Counted from the first letter of the stretch, positions 1 to 9,239 are shown. The stretch is DNA of 64,000 bases from Xanthomonas sp. DAR 35659 (GCF_041242975.1 NZ_CP162488.1:4640001-4704000), one strand, 5' to 3'. Notes: generated by a model from the sequence alone, not told the origin. A program made the numbers and translations.

Positions 1-525
1 GTGCGCGATCCGGCGCAGCGCGAGGCGGTGCTGCGGCAGGCGCGCAGCGTGCTGCTGGCACACGGCCCCAGGCGCATGATCCAGGAAAACGGCACGATGA
101 CCTTGCAGCAGGCGCGCGCGAACTACTACCGCAACGACCGCGCGATGGCCTGGTTGCTGGTCGGGGTGTGCGCGATGCTGCTGCTGGTCACCGCGCTGGG
201 TATCGTCGGCCTGGCCAGCTTCTGGGTGCAGCAGCGCACCAAGCAGATCGGCGTGCGCCGTGCGCTGGGCGCCACCCGTGGGCAGATCCTGCGCTACTTC
301 CAGTTGGAGAACTTCCTGCTCGCCAGCGCCGGGATCGGCCTAGGCATGCTGCTGGCCTATGCCGCCAACCTGTACCTGATGAGCGCCTACGAACTGCAGC
401 GCCTGCCGCTGTGGTACCTGCCGGTCGGCGCGGTGACGCTGTGGCTGCTCGGCCAGCTCGCGGTGCTCGGCCCGGCGCGGCGCGCCGCCGGCGTGGCGCC
501 GGCCGTCGCCACGCGCAGCGCGTGA
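1..525 (+). CDS. FtsX/MacB-type ABC transporter permease, C-terminal part
   Basis: Only the 3' part of the gene is present; the reading frame is open from base 1, so the true start lies upstream of the window. The visible 174 residues hold three membrane segments and the motif GVRRALGATRGQILRYF, which follows a transmembrane helix in FtsX/MacB permease domains. Such permeases work with an ATPase to move lipoproteins, peptides or drugs by mechanical coupling rather than by a classic channel. A second permease of the same type starts 16 bases downstream, so the two probably form a heterodimeric membrane part of one exporter whose ATPase would be further upstream. The substrate cannot be told from sequence. 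Confidence 0.85.
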   Translation: MRDPAQREAVLRQARSVLLAHGPRRMIQENGTMTLQQARANYYRNDRAMAWLLVGVCAMLLLVTALGIVGLASFWVQQRTKQIGVRRALGATRGQILRYFQLENFLLASAGIGLGMLLAYAANLYLMSAYELQRLPLWYLPVGAVTLWLLGQLAVLGPARRAAGVAPAVATRSA

Positions 526-541
526 GCGGCGGCGCACGCGC

Positions 542-1723
542 ATGGACCGCATGCTGATCTCGCTGCGCCAGCACAGACTGCTGGCCACGCTGATCGTGCT
601 GCAGATGGCGATCGGCTATCCGCTGCTGCTGGGCCTGATCGCGCTCGCCAGCCAGGCGCATGCGCAGCTGCACCTCGCCAGCGGCATCGACGACGACACG
701 CACCTGCTGACCCTGCGCCTGGACGGCCGCGTCTCCGCCGCGGCCGCGCGGCGCGAGGCCGCGGCGTTGCGCGCCGTGCCCGGCGTGCTGCACGTCGCGG
801 CGGTCAACCAGTTGCCGTTCGGGCCCGAGCGCTGGGACGCCCTGCTCGGGCCGCGCGCCGACGGCAGCGGCGGACAGTTCCGCGCCGCCGTCTACCTCGG
901 CGATCCCGGCCTGGTGCCGGCGCTGGGCCTGCGCCTGCAGCGCGGCCGCGATTTCGCCAGCGACGAGTATCGCGATTTCGTCGCGCCCAGCGCGCTGGAC
1001 CTGGCGCAGCGGGTGATCCTGACCCGCTCGCTGGCGGCGCGGATGTTCCCCGATCGCGACGCGCTGGGACAGGCGGTGTATCTGGGCGACAGGCCGCCGG
1101 CGCGCGTGGTCGGCGTCGTCGAGCGGTTGCGCGCGCCCGGCGACGGCGACAACGACGACAGCGCGATCCTGGCGCTGCGCTCGCCCGATCCCGGCAACCC
1201 GCTGTACGTGCTGCGGATCGCGCCCGGCGATCCGGCGCGGGTGCGCGCGCGGCTGGCGGCGGACGCGGCGCGAATCGTGCCGGGGCGGCTGCTCGAAGTG
1301 GACAGCGCCGGCGCGCTGCGCCAGCAGCATCAGCGCCTGCAGCGGCATCGGCTGCGGCTGTGGGCGGCGGGCGCGGCGCTGTGGCTGTTCGGCACCGGCG
1401 GCATGGTCTACGCGCTCAGCGAGGCGATGGTGCGCCAGCGCGACCGGCAGATCGCATTGCGGCGTGCGCTGGGCGCGCGCGCGGCGCAGATCCAGCGCCA
1501 GCTGCGCCGCGAAAACCTGCTGCTGAGCGGCCTGGGCATCGCCCTCGGCGCGACCATCGCGGCACTGCTGCGCCGCGTCCTGTTCGATGCGTCGTTGCTG
1601 TCGCCGCCGGCGCCGGCACCGCTGCTGGTCGCGCTGCTGTTGCTCGCCACCGGCTGGCTGGCGATGCGCGGCCCGGCGCGGCGCGCGGCGCGGTTGTCAC
1701 CCGCCGCGTATCCGGCGCCATGA
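542..1723 (+). CDS. FtsX/MacB-type ABC transporter permease
   Basis: The protein has 393 residues. It begins with one membrane helix, continues with a periplasmic MacB-like core domain of about 230 residues, and ends with three helices of the FtsX permease domain. The motif IALRRALGARAAQIQRQL matches the cytoplasmic coupling stretch of the family. It follows the preceding permease gene by 16 bases and is probably co-transcribed with it. The ATG at 542 was chosen; a second in-frame ATG at 551 would remove three residues. The sigma-54 regulator and sensor kinase just downstream may control this exporter, but that is inferred only from position. The role, export of peptides, lipids or antimicrobials, remains general. 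Confidence 0.85.
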   Translation: MDRMLISLRQHRLLATLIVLQMAIGYPLLLGLIALASQAHAQLHLASGIDDDTHLLTLRLDGRVSAAAARREAAALRAVPGVLHVAAVNQLPFGPERWDALLGPRADGSGGQFRAAVYLGDPGLVPALGLRLQRGRDFASDEYRDFVAPSALDLAQRVILTRSLAARMFPDRDALGQAVYLGDRPPARVVGVVERLRAPGDGDNDDSAILALRSPDPGNPLYVLRIAPGDPARVRARLAADAARIVPGRLLEVDSAGALRQQHQRLQRHRLRLWAAGAALWLFGTGGMVYALSEAMVRQRDRQIALRRALGARAAQIQRQLRRENLLLSGLGIALGATIAALLRRVLFDASLLSPPAPAPLLVALLLLATGWLAMRGPARRAARLSPAAYPAP

Positions 1724-1858
1724 GCGCGTCCGCCGCCGCGCGCCCCCCGGCCTCGCAACGGCCCGCGCCGCGCACACGACAAGCCGCGCCGGGGCTGCGA
1801 TGATGCCGCCTCGTCCTGTCTTCGCCGGTTCCGGCCCGGCCATCCGCCAAGGTATCCG

Positions 1859-3196
1859 ATGCCCTGCATCCTGATCATCGACGACAACCCCGCCGTCGCC
1901 ACCGCGCTCGAAGTGCTGTTCTCCCTGCACGACATCGAGACGGCGCACGCGGACAGCCCGGATGCCGGCCTGCAACGCCTGGCCGAGGGCGACATCGACT
2001 TGGTGCTGCAGGACATGAACTTCAGCGCCGACACCACCTCCGGCGAGGAAGGCGTGGCCTTGTTCGACGCGATCCGCGCGCGCCATCCGGACCTGCCGGT
2101 GATCCTGCTGACCGCCTGGACCCAACTCAGCAGCGCGGTGGAACTGGTCAAGGCCGGCGCCGCCGATTACCTGGCCAAGCCCTGGGACGACCGCAAGCTG
2201 CTGACCACGGTCAACAACCTGCTGGAACTGTCCGAGGCGCGCCGCGAACTGGAGCGGCGCCGCGACGGCGAACGCCGCCATCGCCAGCAACTGGCGCAGC
2301 GCTACGACCTGCGCGGGGCGGTGTTCGCCGACCCGGCCAGCGAGCGCGCCATCGCCCTGGCCTGCCAGGTCGCGCGTTCGGAACTGCCGGTGCTCATCAC
2401 CGGCCCCAACGGCAGCGGCAAGGAGAAGATCGCCGAGATCATCCAGGCCAATTCGCCGATGCGGCAGGGCGCGTTCGTGGCGCTGAACTGCGGGGCGATT
2501 CCGGCCGAACTGATCGAGGCCGAACTGTTCGGCGCCGAGGCCGGCGCCTACACCGGCGCCAACAAGGTGCGCGAGGGCAAGTTCGAGGCCGCCGACGGCG
2601 GCACTCTGTTCCTGGACGAGATCGGCAACCTGTCGCTGGCCGGGCAGATGAAGCTGTTGCGCGTGCTGGAAACCGGCCGCTTCGAGCGCCTGGGCTCCAA
2701 CCGCGAGCGCCAGGTCAAGGTGCGGGTGATCAGCGCCACCAACGCCGACCTGACCGCGATGATCCGCGACGGCAGCTTCCGCGAGGACCTGTACTACCGG
2801 CTCAACGCGGTGGAACTGTCGCTGCCGGCGCTGGCCGACCGGCCTGGCGACATCCTGCCCTTGGCCGAGCACTTCCTGTCCGGCGCCAAACCGCTGTCGG
2901 CCGGCGCCATCCAGGCGCTGCAGCGCCACGCCTGGCCCGGCAACGTGCGCGAACTGCGCAACGTGATCCAGCGCGCCGAGCTGCTCGCCGGCGGCCGCCA
3001 GATCGAGGCCGCCGACCTCAACCTGCCCAAGCCGGCGCCGCCGCGCCCCGCCGCAGGCGCCGAACCGGACCGCGAGCGCATCGTCGCGGTGCTGGGCCGC
3101 GCCAACGGCGTCATCGCCCAGGCCGCGGCCGAACTGGGCATGAGCCGACAGGCGCTGTACCGGCGCATGGACCGCTACGGAATCCCGCGCGAATGA
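1859..3196 (+). CDS. Sigma-54-dependent response regulator (NtrC family)
   Basis: The 445-residue protein has the full NtrC layout. A receiver domain (about 1-125) carries acidic residues DD at 8-9, the phospho-acceptor Asp52 in LQDMNF, and a conserved Lys in AKPWD. A central AAA+ domain (about 145-370) has Walker A GPNGSGKE, a GAYTGA version of the sigma-54-contacting GAFTGA loop, Walker B TLFLDEIG, and an arginine-finger stretch REDLYYRLNAVEL. A Fis-type helix-turn-helix ends the protein (MSRQALYRRMDRYGI). It should activate sigma-54 promoters when phosphorylated by the kinase encoded next, whose start codon overlaps its stop codon by four bases. The target genes are unknown; the upstream permeases are candidates. 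Confidence 0.93.
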   Translation: MPCILIIDDNPAVATALEVLFSLHDIETAHADSPDAGLQRLAEGDIDLVLQDMNFSADTTSGEEGVALFDAIRARHPDLPVILLTAWTQLSSAVELVKAGAADYLAKPWDDRKLLTTVNNLLELSEARRELERRRDGERRHRQQLAQRYDLRGAVFADPASERAIALACQVARSELPVLITGPNGSGKEKIAEIIQANSPMRQGAFVALNCGAIPAELIEAELFGAEAGAYTGANKVREGKFEAADGGTLFLDEIGNLSLAGQMKLLRVLETGRFERLGSNRERQVKVRVISATNADLTAMIRDGSFREDLYYRLNAVELSLPALADRPGDILPLAEHFLSGAKPLSAGAIQALQRHAWPGNVRELRNVIQRAELLAGGRQIEAADLNLPKPAPPRPAAGAEPDRERIVAVLGRANGVIAQAAAELGMSRQALYRRMDRYGIPRE

Positions 3197-4545
3197 AGCT
3201 GCGTCGCTCCTTCACCGTCGACCTGTTCCTGCGCCTGCTGCCGGTGCTGGCGCTGGCGGCGGCGATGCCGTGGCTGCTGGCGTACTGGATGGACCGCGGC
3301 TGGGAAGTGGTGGCCTGCTCGGCGCTGCTGTTGCTGGCGCTGATGTGGTGGACGCTGCGCCGCGCCACCGCGCCGATGCGCTCGCTGTTCCGCGCCCTGG
3401 CCGGCACCGTCAGCAGCTACCGCGATGGCGAATACAACTTCGGCGTGCACTGGCGCGGCGACGACGAACTCGGCGAAATGGTGGTCGCCCACCGCCAGTT
3501 GGGCGAGATCCTGCGCGAACAGCGCCAGGGCCTGGCGCAGCGCGAACTGATGCTCGACACCATGGTGCAGAACACGCCGGTGGCGATGCTGCTGACCTCC
3601 AGCGGTGGCGACGGCCTGCGCCGCGTGGTGTTCTCCAACCTGGCCGCGCGCAAGCTGCTGCGCGGCGGCTGGAAGCTGGAGGGCCAGCGCTTGGACGACC
3701 TGCTGCTGGACATGCCGCCGGCGCTGCGCGAAGCGGTCGCGCGCGGCGGCGACAGCCTGTTCACCATCGTCGACGAGGACGACCCGGAAGAGGAGCAGGT
3801 CTACCACCTGTCGCGGCGCCGTTTCCGCCTCAATGGCCGCCCACACGACCTGCTGCTGATCCGCCTGCTCACCGCCGAACTGCGCCGGCAGGAAGTGCAC
3901 ACCTGGAAGAAGGTGATCCGGGTCATCAGCCACGAATTGAACAACTCGCTGGCGCCAATCGCCTCGCTGGCCCACTCCGGCGCCGAACTGGTGCGCCGGC
4001 AGAAGGTGGAGCGGCTGGAGGAAGTGTTCGGCACCATCGAGGAGCGCGCGCGGCATCTGGAGGGCTTCATCCGCGGCTACGCGCGCTTCGCCAAGCTGCC
4101 GCAGCCGCAGTTGCAGACCGTGGCGTGGGCGCAGTTCCTCGGCGGGCTGCAGCAGCAGATCCCGTTCGTGCTGGAACTGGAAGCGCCCGACCTGCACAGC
4201 CGGGTCGATCCGGCGCAACTGCAGCAGGCGCTGCTCAACCTGGTCAAGAACGCGCACGAATCCAGCCCCGAAGGCCAGGCGCCGGCCGACAGCGTGCGCA
4301 TCCGCGTCTCCACCCGCCCGGAATGGCTGCGCATCGAAGTGCTGGACCGCGGCAGCGGCATGAACGAAGCGGTGCTGCACAACGCGCTGATGCCGTTCTA
4401 TTCGACCAAACGCAACGGCACCGGCCTGGGCCTGGCGCTGACCCGCGAAATCATCGAGGCGCACGGCGGCCGCCTGTCGCTGCAGAACCGCGACGAAGGC
4501 GGACTGTGCGTGGCGGTGCAACTGCCGCTGACGCCGGCAAGCTAG
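3193..4545 (+). CDS. NtrY-like sensor histidine kinase
   Basis: The 450-residue membrane kinase has two helices near the N-terminus (about 10-28 and 38-56) with almost no periplasmic loop. A HAMP-like linker and a PAS-like region follow, then a dimerisation domain with the phospho-acceptor His in VISHELNNSLAPI (about residue 249) and an ATPase domain with N-box LLNLVKNAHES and G-boxes DRGSGM and GTGLGLAL. The NtrY-type H-box HELNN is characteristic of kinases paired with NtrC-family regulators. The ATG overlaps the stop of the regulator gene (ATGA), so the two are translationally coupled and almost certainly partners. The lack of a sensor loop suggests an intramembrane or cytoplasmic signal. 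Confidence 0.92.
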   Translation: MKLRRSFTVDLFLRLLPVLALAAAMPWLLAYWMDRGWEVVACSALLLLALMWWTLRRATAPMRSLFRALAGTVSSYRDGEYNFGVHWRGDDELGEMVVAHRQLGEILREQRQGLAQRELMLDTMVQNTPVAMLLTSSGGDGLRRVVFSNLAARKLLRGGWKLEGQRLDDLLLDMPPALREAVARGGDSLFTIVDEDDPEEEQVYHLSRRRFRLNGRPHDLLLIRLLTAELRRQEVHTWKKVIRVISHELNNSLAPIASLAHSGAELVRRQKVERLEEVFGTIEERARHLEGFIRGYARFAKLPQPQLQTVAWAQFLGGLQQQIPFVLELEAPDLHSRVDPAQLQQALLNLVKNAHESSPEGQAPADSVRIRVSTRPEWLRIEVLDRGSGMNEAVLHNALMPFYSTKRNGTGLGLALTREIIEAHGGRLSLQNRDEGGLCVAVQLPLTPAS

Positions 4546-4560
4546 CGCACCGCGCACGTC

Positions 4561-4696
4561 TGTAGGAGCGGCTTCAGCCGCGACAAGGTGCCGATCGACA
4601 CGTCCTGTCGAGGCTGAAGCCGCTCCTACAGAGAGCGCCAGCCTCGCGGCCCCAGCAGCGCGAATGACCCTGTGGGAGCGACTTCAGTCGCGACAG
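4561..4696. repeat. REP palindromes (paired arms plus one diverged arm)
   Basis: A forward arm (core GAGCGGCTTCAGCCGC) at 4561-4583 faces a reverse arm ending at 4630, a head-to-head pair able to fold into one long hairpin. A diverged forward arm with GAGCGACTTCAGTCGC lies at 4671-4696; its compensating changes keep the internal palindrome. The element sits between two convergent genes, where it may act as a bidirectional terminator or mRNA stabiliser. The same family recurs at least ten times in the window. Confidence 0.9.
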
Positions 4697-4737
4697 CCTT
4701 CCCGATACACCCCGACATGCCATCGCGCACACGCGCC

Positions 4738-5706
4738 TCACTCGCGCACCGTCCCGCTCTCGACGATGCGCGGCGTGGCGAGCGCGCCGCAGGCGTCGTC
4801 GGCGCCGGTGGTGGCGGTGGCGGGAATCGCGCCGTAGTAGCCGGCGCCGACCGTGTTGTCGAGGAAACGCCCGCCCTGCGACGGGCATTCGCCCTGGTCG
4901 AGGGAGAACCAGTCGGAGAACGCGGCGTACTTGCCGGCGCGCACGAAGCGGTTGCCGCGCACCTCGGTGGCATCGGAGGCGTCGCGGGTCCGCACCACGT
5001 CGCCGTTGACGTCGGTGAAGCCGTTGTCCTTCACCACGTTGCCGGTCGAATGCCGCGCCAGGTACAGCGCATGGATGTAGCCGGAGGTTTCCTTGCTGTT
5101 CTCGATCGCGCTGAACTGGTTGCCGACGATCAGGTTGTCGCGCGAGTTCTGCAGGCGGATCGCCGCGTACGAGTACGCCGGATTGCCCTGGCCGTGGATG
5201 CCGCCGATGCGGGTGAAGCGCATGCCGCGGATCTCGTTGCCGGCGTTGCCGTCGGCCGCCGCGTTGCTGCTGCCCAGGTCCATCGCCATCCAGTAGTCGC
5301 TGACCTCCAGACCGACGAACTGAAGCTGCGTGGACTGGTTGCCGCCGCCGCGCAGGGTGAACCAGGTGCCGCCGCCGCGGCCGTCGAAATGCGGCATCGT
5401 CGCCGCGCCCGGCGCGGCGACGATGCGCAGCGGCGCGCCGGCGTTGCGGTAGGTCCAGCGCACCGATTGGCCCACATAGGTGCCCGGCGCGACCACGATC
5501 TCCACCTCGGTCTGCGCCGGCGGCGGCGTCGCCTGCAAGCGCTTCTGCGCCTCGGCCAGGGTCTTCAACGCGGCCGCCGCAGTGGTGCCGGTCGCGGTGT
5601 CGTCGCCATCCGGCGCCAGGTACAGGCGATAGGTCTGCGCCTGCACGGCGCCGGCCGCGATCAGCAGCAGAACCAGCATCCACCAACGCGCGTCTCGTGC
5701 CTGCAT
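4738..5706 (-). CDS. Secreted right-handed beta-helix protein
   Basis: The 322-residue protein starts with a signal peptide (hydrophobic LVLLLIAAG followed by an AQA-type cleavage site near residue 23). The mature part shows the repeating short strands, Asn ladders and Gly turns of a parallel beta-helix (for example EIRGMRFTRIGGIHG, NLIVGNQFSAIENS, NVVKDNGFTDVNGD). This fold is typical of pectate lyases, polysaccharide epimerases and related carbohydrate enzymes. No catalytic signature of a known lyase family could be identified, so the substrate is unknown. It is transcribed on its own, convergent with the kinase gene, and separated from glmU by 109 bases. A periplasmic or secreted polysaccharide-acting role is an inference from fold only. 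Confidence 0.8.
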   Translation of the reverse strand: MQARDARWWMLVLLLIAAGAVQAQTYRLYLAPDGDDTATGTTAAAALKTLAEAQKRLQATPPPAQTEVEIVVAPGTYVGQSVRWTYRNAGAPLRIVAAPGAATMPHFDGRGGGTWFTLRGGGNQSTQLQFVGLEVSDYWMAMDLGSSNAAADGNAGNEIRGMRFTRIGGIHGQGNPAYSYAAIRLQNSRDNLIVGNQFSAIENSKETSGYIHALYLARHSTGNVVKDNGFTDVNGDVVRTRDASDATEVRGNRFVRAGKYAAFSDWFSLDQGECPSQGGRFLDNTVGAGYYGAIPATATTGADDACGALATPRIVESGTVRE

Positions 5707-5815
5707 CGAACACCTCCATCGGTCGTCGCGACGCTGGCCCCGTGTGCCGCCAGCCGCGCCACCTTAGCGCGACCCTGCCGCGCCGGTTGCGACACCCGTC
5801 ACGCGGCGCGGCCGG

Positions 5816-7180
5816 CTACTTCTTCTTCGGCCGCTTCCACTCCTCATGCGTACTCTGCCGCACGCGCGCCACGGTGAGCTGGCCGGCCGGCGCATCGCGG
5901 GTGATCACCGACCCGGCGCCGATGGTGGCGCCGCTGCCGATCGTCAGCGGCGCCACCAGCGCGCTGTTGGAGCCGACGAAGACGTCGTCGCCGATCGTGG
6001 TCGGCCACTTGTTCACGCCGTCGTAGTTGCAGGTGATGGTACCGGCGCCGATGTTGACCCCGGCCCCGATCGTCGCGTCGCCGAGATAGGTCAGATGGTT
6101 TGCCTTGCTGCCGACGCCGAGCACCGCGTTCTTGGTTTCGACGAAGTTGCCCACGTGCACACCGTCGGCCAGCACCGTGCCGGGCCGCAGCCGCGCGAAC
6201 GGACCGATCATCACCGCGCCCTCGGTGACCACGCCGTCCAGGTCGCAATGCGCGCGCACCTCGGTGCCCGGCCCCAGGACCACGTCCTTGAGCCGCACGA
6301 ACGGACCGATGCTGACCCCGTCGCCCAGCTCCACGTCGCCTTCCAGCACCACGTTGACGTCGATGCGCACGTCGCGACCGACGCGCACGCGGCCGCGCTG
6401 GTCCAGGCGACCGGGGTCGAGCAGGTACGCGCCTTGCTCGCACAGCGCGCGCGCGGCGCGCAGTTGCCAGGCGCGCTCCAGCTGCGCGAGCTGCCACGGA
6501 TCGTTGGCGCCTTCGGCCTCGGTCGGATCGGCCACCAGCACCATCTCCGCCGGGGTGAATTCCGCGGTGGCGGAAGCGAACACGTCGGTGAGGTAGTACT
6601 CGCCCTGCGCGTTGTCGCTGCGCAACTGCGCCAGCCAGCGCTTGAGCGCGGTGGACTCGGCGGTGACGATGCCGGTGTTGATGGTGCGGATGCGACGCTG
6701 TTCGTCGTCGGCGTCCTTCTGCTCGACGATCGCGGCGACCTTGCCGGCGGCGTCGCGCACGATGCGGCCGTACCCGCTGGGGTCCTCCGGCTCGGCCACC
6801 AGCACCGCCAGCCGTCCGGGCGAGTGCAGCAGGCGCAGCAGGGTCTCGGCGCGGATCAGCGGCACGTCGCCATACAGCACCAGCACGGTGGCGGCATCGG
6901 GGATCGCGCCCATCGCCTGCTGCACCGCATGGCCGGTACCCAGCTGCTGCACCTGCTCGGCCCACAGCAGGTCCGGCTGCGCGGCGAACGCGGCGCGCAC
7001 CGCCTCGCCGCCGTGGCCGTAGACCACGTGGATCGCCGCCGGCTGCAACTGGCGCGCGGTCTCGATCACGTGCGCCAGCATCGGCCGACCGGCGATCGGA
7101 TGCAGCACCTTGGGCTTGGCCGACTTCATCCGCTTGCCCGCGCCGGCGGCAAGGATCACGACGTGCAGGGGCAGGCTCAT
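5816..7180 (-). CDS. glmU: Bifunctional GlmU (N-acetyltransferase / uridylyltransferase)
   Basis: GlmU acetylates glucosamine-1-phosphate and then couples it to UTP, giving UDP-GlcNAc for peptidoglycan and lipopolysaccharide. The N-terminal pyrophosphorylase domain shows [19 protein letters not shown] at residues 10-28 and the LYGDVPL metal-binding stretch. The C-terminal half is a left-handed beta-helix of hexapeptide repeats with the acetyltransferase segment [10 protein letters not shown]. The ATG at 7180 gives 454 residues starting [13 protein letters not shown], the usual length and start in this family; an in-frame ATG at 7192 would add MEPA. It lies alone here rather than next to the ATP synthase genes by overlap, with GtrA and chorismate mutase genes between. 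Confidence 0.97.
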   Translation of the reverse strand: MSLPLHVVILAAGAGKRMKSAKPKVLHPIAGRPMLAHVIETARQLQPAAIHVVYGHGGEAVRAAFAAQPDLLWAEQVQQLGTGHAVQQAMGAIPDAATVLVLYGDVPLIRAETLLRLLHSPGRLAVLVAEPEDPSGYGRIVRDAAGKVAAIVEQKDADDEQRRIRTINTGIVTAESTALKRWLAQLRSDNAQGEYYLTDVFASATAEFTPAEMVLVADPTEAEGANDPWQLAQLERAWQLRAARALCEQGAYLLDPGRLDQRGRVRVGRDVRIDVNVVLEGDVELGDGVSIGPFVRLKDVVLGPGTEVRAHCDLDGVVTEGAVMIGPFARLRPGTVLADGVHVGNFVETKNAVLGVGSKANHLTYLGDATIGAGVNIGAGTITCNYDGVNKWPTTIGDDVFVGSNSALVAPLTIGSGATIGAGSVITRDAPAGQLTVARVRQSTHEEWKRPKKK

Positions 7181-7319
7181 GGCAGGTTCCATTCCGGGGA
7201 AGACGGGAATTCTAGAGGCAGCCGCCGCGCCGTGCCGTCATGACGCCGTCCGCGCCGGCGGCATTTACATCCGCGCCGCAATCGCTAGCATGCGCGCTTG
7301 ATCCCCACCCTGGACTCCC

Positions 7320-7703
7320 ATGAGTCTGCTGCGCCAGGGCAGTCAATTCGTCGTGATCGGATTGCTGCAACTGCTGATCGACTGGAGCGTGTTCGTCGCC
7401 GCCACCGCCGCCGGCATGCCGACGATCCCGGCCAATGTGCTGGGCCGCGTGTGCGGCGCGCTGCTCGGCTTCTGGCTCAACGGCCGCATCACCTTCGCCA
7501 GCGACGACGCGGCGCGCCTGGGCTGGCGGCGCTTCGGCCGCTTCCTCGCCATATGGCTCATGCTGACCCTGCTCAGCACCTGGCTGGTGACGCTGTGCGC
7601 GGACGCGCTGGGCCTGCGCCTGGCCTGGCTGGCCAAGCCGGTGGTCGAAGGCGTGCTCGCGGTCGTGTCCTTCTTCCTGGGGCGGCATGTGGTGTACCGC
7701 TAG
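7320..7703 (+). CDS. GtrA family membrane protein
   Basis: The 127-residue protein has four membrane helices with the GtrA pattern: an N-terminal RQGSQFVVIGLLQLLIDW helix, the conserved GFWLNGRITF turn, and a final FFLGRHVVYR. GtrA-like proteins help move or modify lipid-linked sugars, often as the flippase for polyprenyl-phosphate glucose in O-antigen or cell-wall decoration. No glycosyltransferase partner is adjacent, so the sugar cannot be named. It is divergent from glmU with a 139-base spacer and is followed at once by a REP hairpin. Confidence 0.88.
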   Translation: MSLLRQGSQFVVIGLLQLLIDWSVFVAATAAGMPTIPANVLGRVCGALLGFWLNGRITFASDDAARLGWRRFGRFLAIWLMLTLLSTWLVTLCADALGLRLAWLAKPVVEGVLAVVSFFLGRHVVYR

Positions 7704-7723
7704 CGGCGAGATGCCGCGCCCCC

Positions 7724-7782
7724 TGTAGGAGCGGCTTCAGCCGCGACCGGTAGTCCCTGTCGCGGCTGAAGCCGCTCCTACA
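7724..7782. repeat. REP palindrome pair
   Basis: A forward arm and a reverse arm (core GAGCGGCTTCAGCCGC and its complement) face each other across about ten bases, forming a long hairpin 20 bases after the gtrA stop codon and 50 bases before the end of the convergent chorismate mutase gene. The position suits a bidirectional transcription end. Confidence 0.92.
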
Positions 7783-7832
7783 TGGATGAACCCGGGCCGC
7801 GTCTACGCGATCCAAGTCCACACGCGCCCCGC

Positions 7833-8411
7833 TCAGCGGCAGAAATCGCCCAGGCTGCGCACCAGCGCGGTGCGGTGCAGTTGGTCGAGCTGCCAGCGCA
7901 GCGCATAGGCCTCGGCCGCGCGCGCGGTCGTGGCCGGGCAATCCGGGGCCTGGCGCACCGCGGCGCTGGCCTGCAGCGCATCCAGCATCTCGCCCTGCAG
8001 TTGATCCAGGCGCGCACGCAGCGCGGCCAGGTCCGGGCGCGGGCTGTCGGGCGCGCGGCCGCGCAGGTGCCAGCGCGCCAACAGTTCGTACTGCACCAGC
8101 TTGTTGGATTCGATCTGCATGCCGAAGAAGCGCGCGGCATCGTCCGCATCCACGCCGTGCGCCGGCGCCTGCGCGCGCACGCCCGCCAGCACCGCGGCCT
8201 CGCGCGCGGCGTCCAGCACCGGCTTGCCGCTGTCCCACTTGCTCAGCGCGACCTGGTCGCCGATCGCGTTGCGCTCGACGATGCGGTCCAGCAACGGTTC
8301 CAGCGGGGTGGCGCTGCGCGCGGGCAAGGCGCATCCCATCAGCATGGCGCTGGCCAGCACAGCGGTCAGCGCATGCACGCAGGGACGAGGACCGGAAGCG
8401 GACAGGGGCAT
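7833..8411 (-). CDS. Periplasmic chorismate mutase (AroQ gamma class)
   Basis: The 192-residue protein has a signal peptide with a hydrophobic core (LTAVLASAMLMGCALPARS). After it comes the AroQ-gamma helix bundle: LDRIVERNAIGDQVALSKWDSG supplies the first helix with the Arg and Lys that hold chorismate, and DAAREAAVLAGVRAQA the next. The C-terminal half matches the extra helices of secreted mutases, and two cysteines (CPAT and FCR at the end) could form a disulfide. Chorismate mutase converts chorismate to prephenate. The exported form has no clear partner in the periplasm and has been linked to virulence or host interaction in pathogens, including Xanthomonas oryzae. ATG 8411 was preferred because the signal peptide then begins at the N-terminus. 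Confidence 0.88.
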   Translation of the reverse strand: MPLSASGPRPCVHALTAVLASAMLMGCALPARSATPLEPLLDRIVERNAIGDQVALSKWDSGKPVLDAAREAAVLAGVRAQAPAHGVDADDAARFFGMQIESNKLVQYELLARWHLRGRAPDSPRPDLAALRARLDQLQGEMLDALQASAAVRQAPDCPATTARAAEAYALRWQLDQLHRTALVRSLGDFCR

Positions 8412-8724
8412 CTCGGCTCTCCAGTAACCGTCTGCGGGTGGGGGATGGACCGCAGATCGGGCGGCCATCTTGCCGCAGTCCATGGACCGGACGATGACCG
8501 CACGCGCGTCTCGTCGCATGGAGACACCACCGAGTCAGCGACCAGCAAGCCAGCGCCGTGCGCTGCGTCGCATTCCACCTCGATCGCGGACTGCGCCGCA
8601 GGAATGCGATCTTCGCGGCGATCTATGCGCCTGCGCGTCAGCAGCGTGCGGCAAGCCGGGTCGCGCGGTGATCCCCAACATGCGCGCGGAGGCAGCGTAC
8701 GAAGGAGACCAACTCCTCTCCCCG
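8412..8724. other. Intergenic region without a recognised gene
   Basis: This stretch, between the chorismate mutase start and the ATP synthase terminator hairpin, should hold the promoter of the mutase gene. Short open frames on both strands show no family features, no ribosome binding site and no protein-like composition. No REP arm or GGGAAT repeat is present, unlike the neighbouring spacers. Confidence 0.6.
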
Positions 8725-8726
8725 AC

Positions 8727-8758
8727 ACGACAACGCCGGCGTTTGCCGGCGTCGTCGT
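8727..8758 (-). terminator. Hairpin terminator after atpC
   Basis: An almost perfect inverted repeat (ACGACAACGCCGGC, loop GTTT, GCCGGCGTCGTCGT) lies about 37 bases past the atpC stop codon. One mispair interrupts the stem. There is no run of T on the minus strand, so it may need Rho or act mainly as an mRNA 3' end stabiliser for the ATP synthase transcript. Confidence 0.7.
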
Positions 8759-8794
8759 CGCGCATGCGGCCGCTGGGCCGGCGTGGCGGTGAAC

Positions 8795-9217
8795 TCAGTG
8801 CTTGAGGTTCTTGCGCAGGCGTTCCAGCGCCTGCAACTGCGCGGTGACCTCGGCCAGCTTGGCCTGCGCCTCGGCCACGTCCATGCCTTCGCCGCGGTTG
8901 GCGAGCATGCGCTCGGCATCTTCCTTGGCCTTGCGCACCGACGCCTCGTCGATGTCCTGGGCGCGGATCGCGGTATCGGCCAGGATGGTCACCACCTGTG
9001 GCTGCACCTCGAGGATGCCGCCGGAAATGGCGAAATCCAGCTGCTCGCCGCTGGCGGTGGTCACCACCACCTTGCCGGGCTTGAGCCGGGTGATCAACGG
9101 CGCGTGCTTGGGCGCGATACCCAGCTCGCCCAGCTCGCCGGTGGCGACCACCAGGGTGGCGTCACCGTGGTAGATCTCGTGCTCGGCGCTGACGATGTCG
9201 CAACGGATGGTGCTCAT
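8795..9217 (-). CDS. atpC: ATP synthase F1 epsilon subunit
   Basis: The 140-residue protein is the last gene of the ATP synthase operon. An N-terminal beta-sandwich (starting [16 protein letters not shown], with the conserved [19 protein letters not shown] stretch) is followed by two C-terminal alpha helices, as in other bacterial epsilon subunits. Epsilon joins gamma to the c-ring and inhibits ATP hydrolysis when its helices extend. The length is normal. It is separated from atpD by a 144-base spacer containing inverted GGGAAT-type repeats, an unusually long gap inside this operon. Confidence 0.97.
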   Translation of the reverse strand: MSTIRCDIVSAEHEIYHGDATLVVATGELGELGIAPKHAPLITRLKPGKVVVTTASGEQLDFAISGGILEVQPQVVTILADTAIRAQDIDEASVRKAKEDAERMLANRGEGMDVAEAQAKLAEVTAQLQALERLRKNLKH

Positions 9218-9239
9218 GGTTACCTCGCTGGCGCGAGGC

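Noticed and set aside
3175..4557. A 460-residue minus-strand frame over the sensor kinase gene
   Set aside because: Antisense shadow of a gene with complete kinase motifs; Gln/Arg/His-rich composition.
4574..5719. A 381-residue minus-strand frame overlapping the beta-helix gene
   Set aside because: Same strand, different frame; Arg-rich and without a signal peptide, whereas the chosen frame has a signal peptide and the helix repeat pattern.
8470..8805. A 111-residue plus-strand frame before the atp terminator
   Set aside because: Arg/Pro/Ser-rich without structure and ends over the atpC terminator hairpin and gene.
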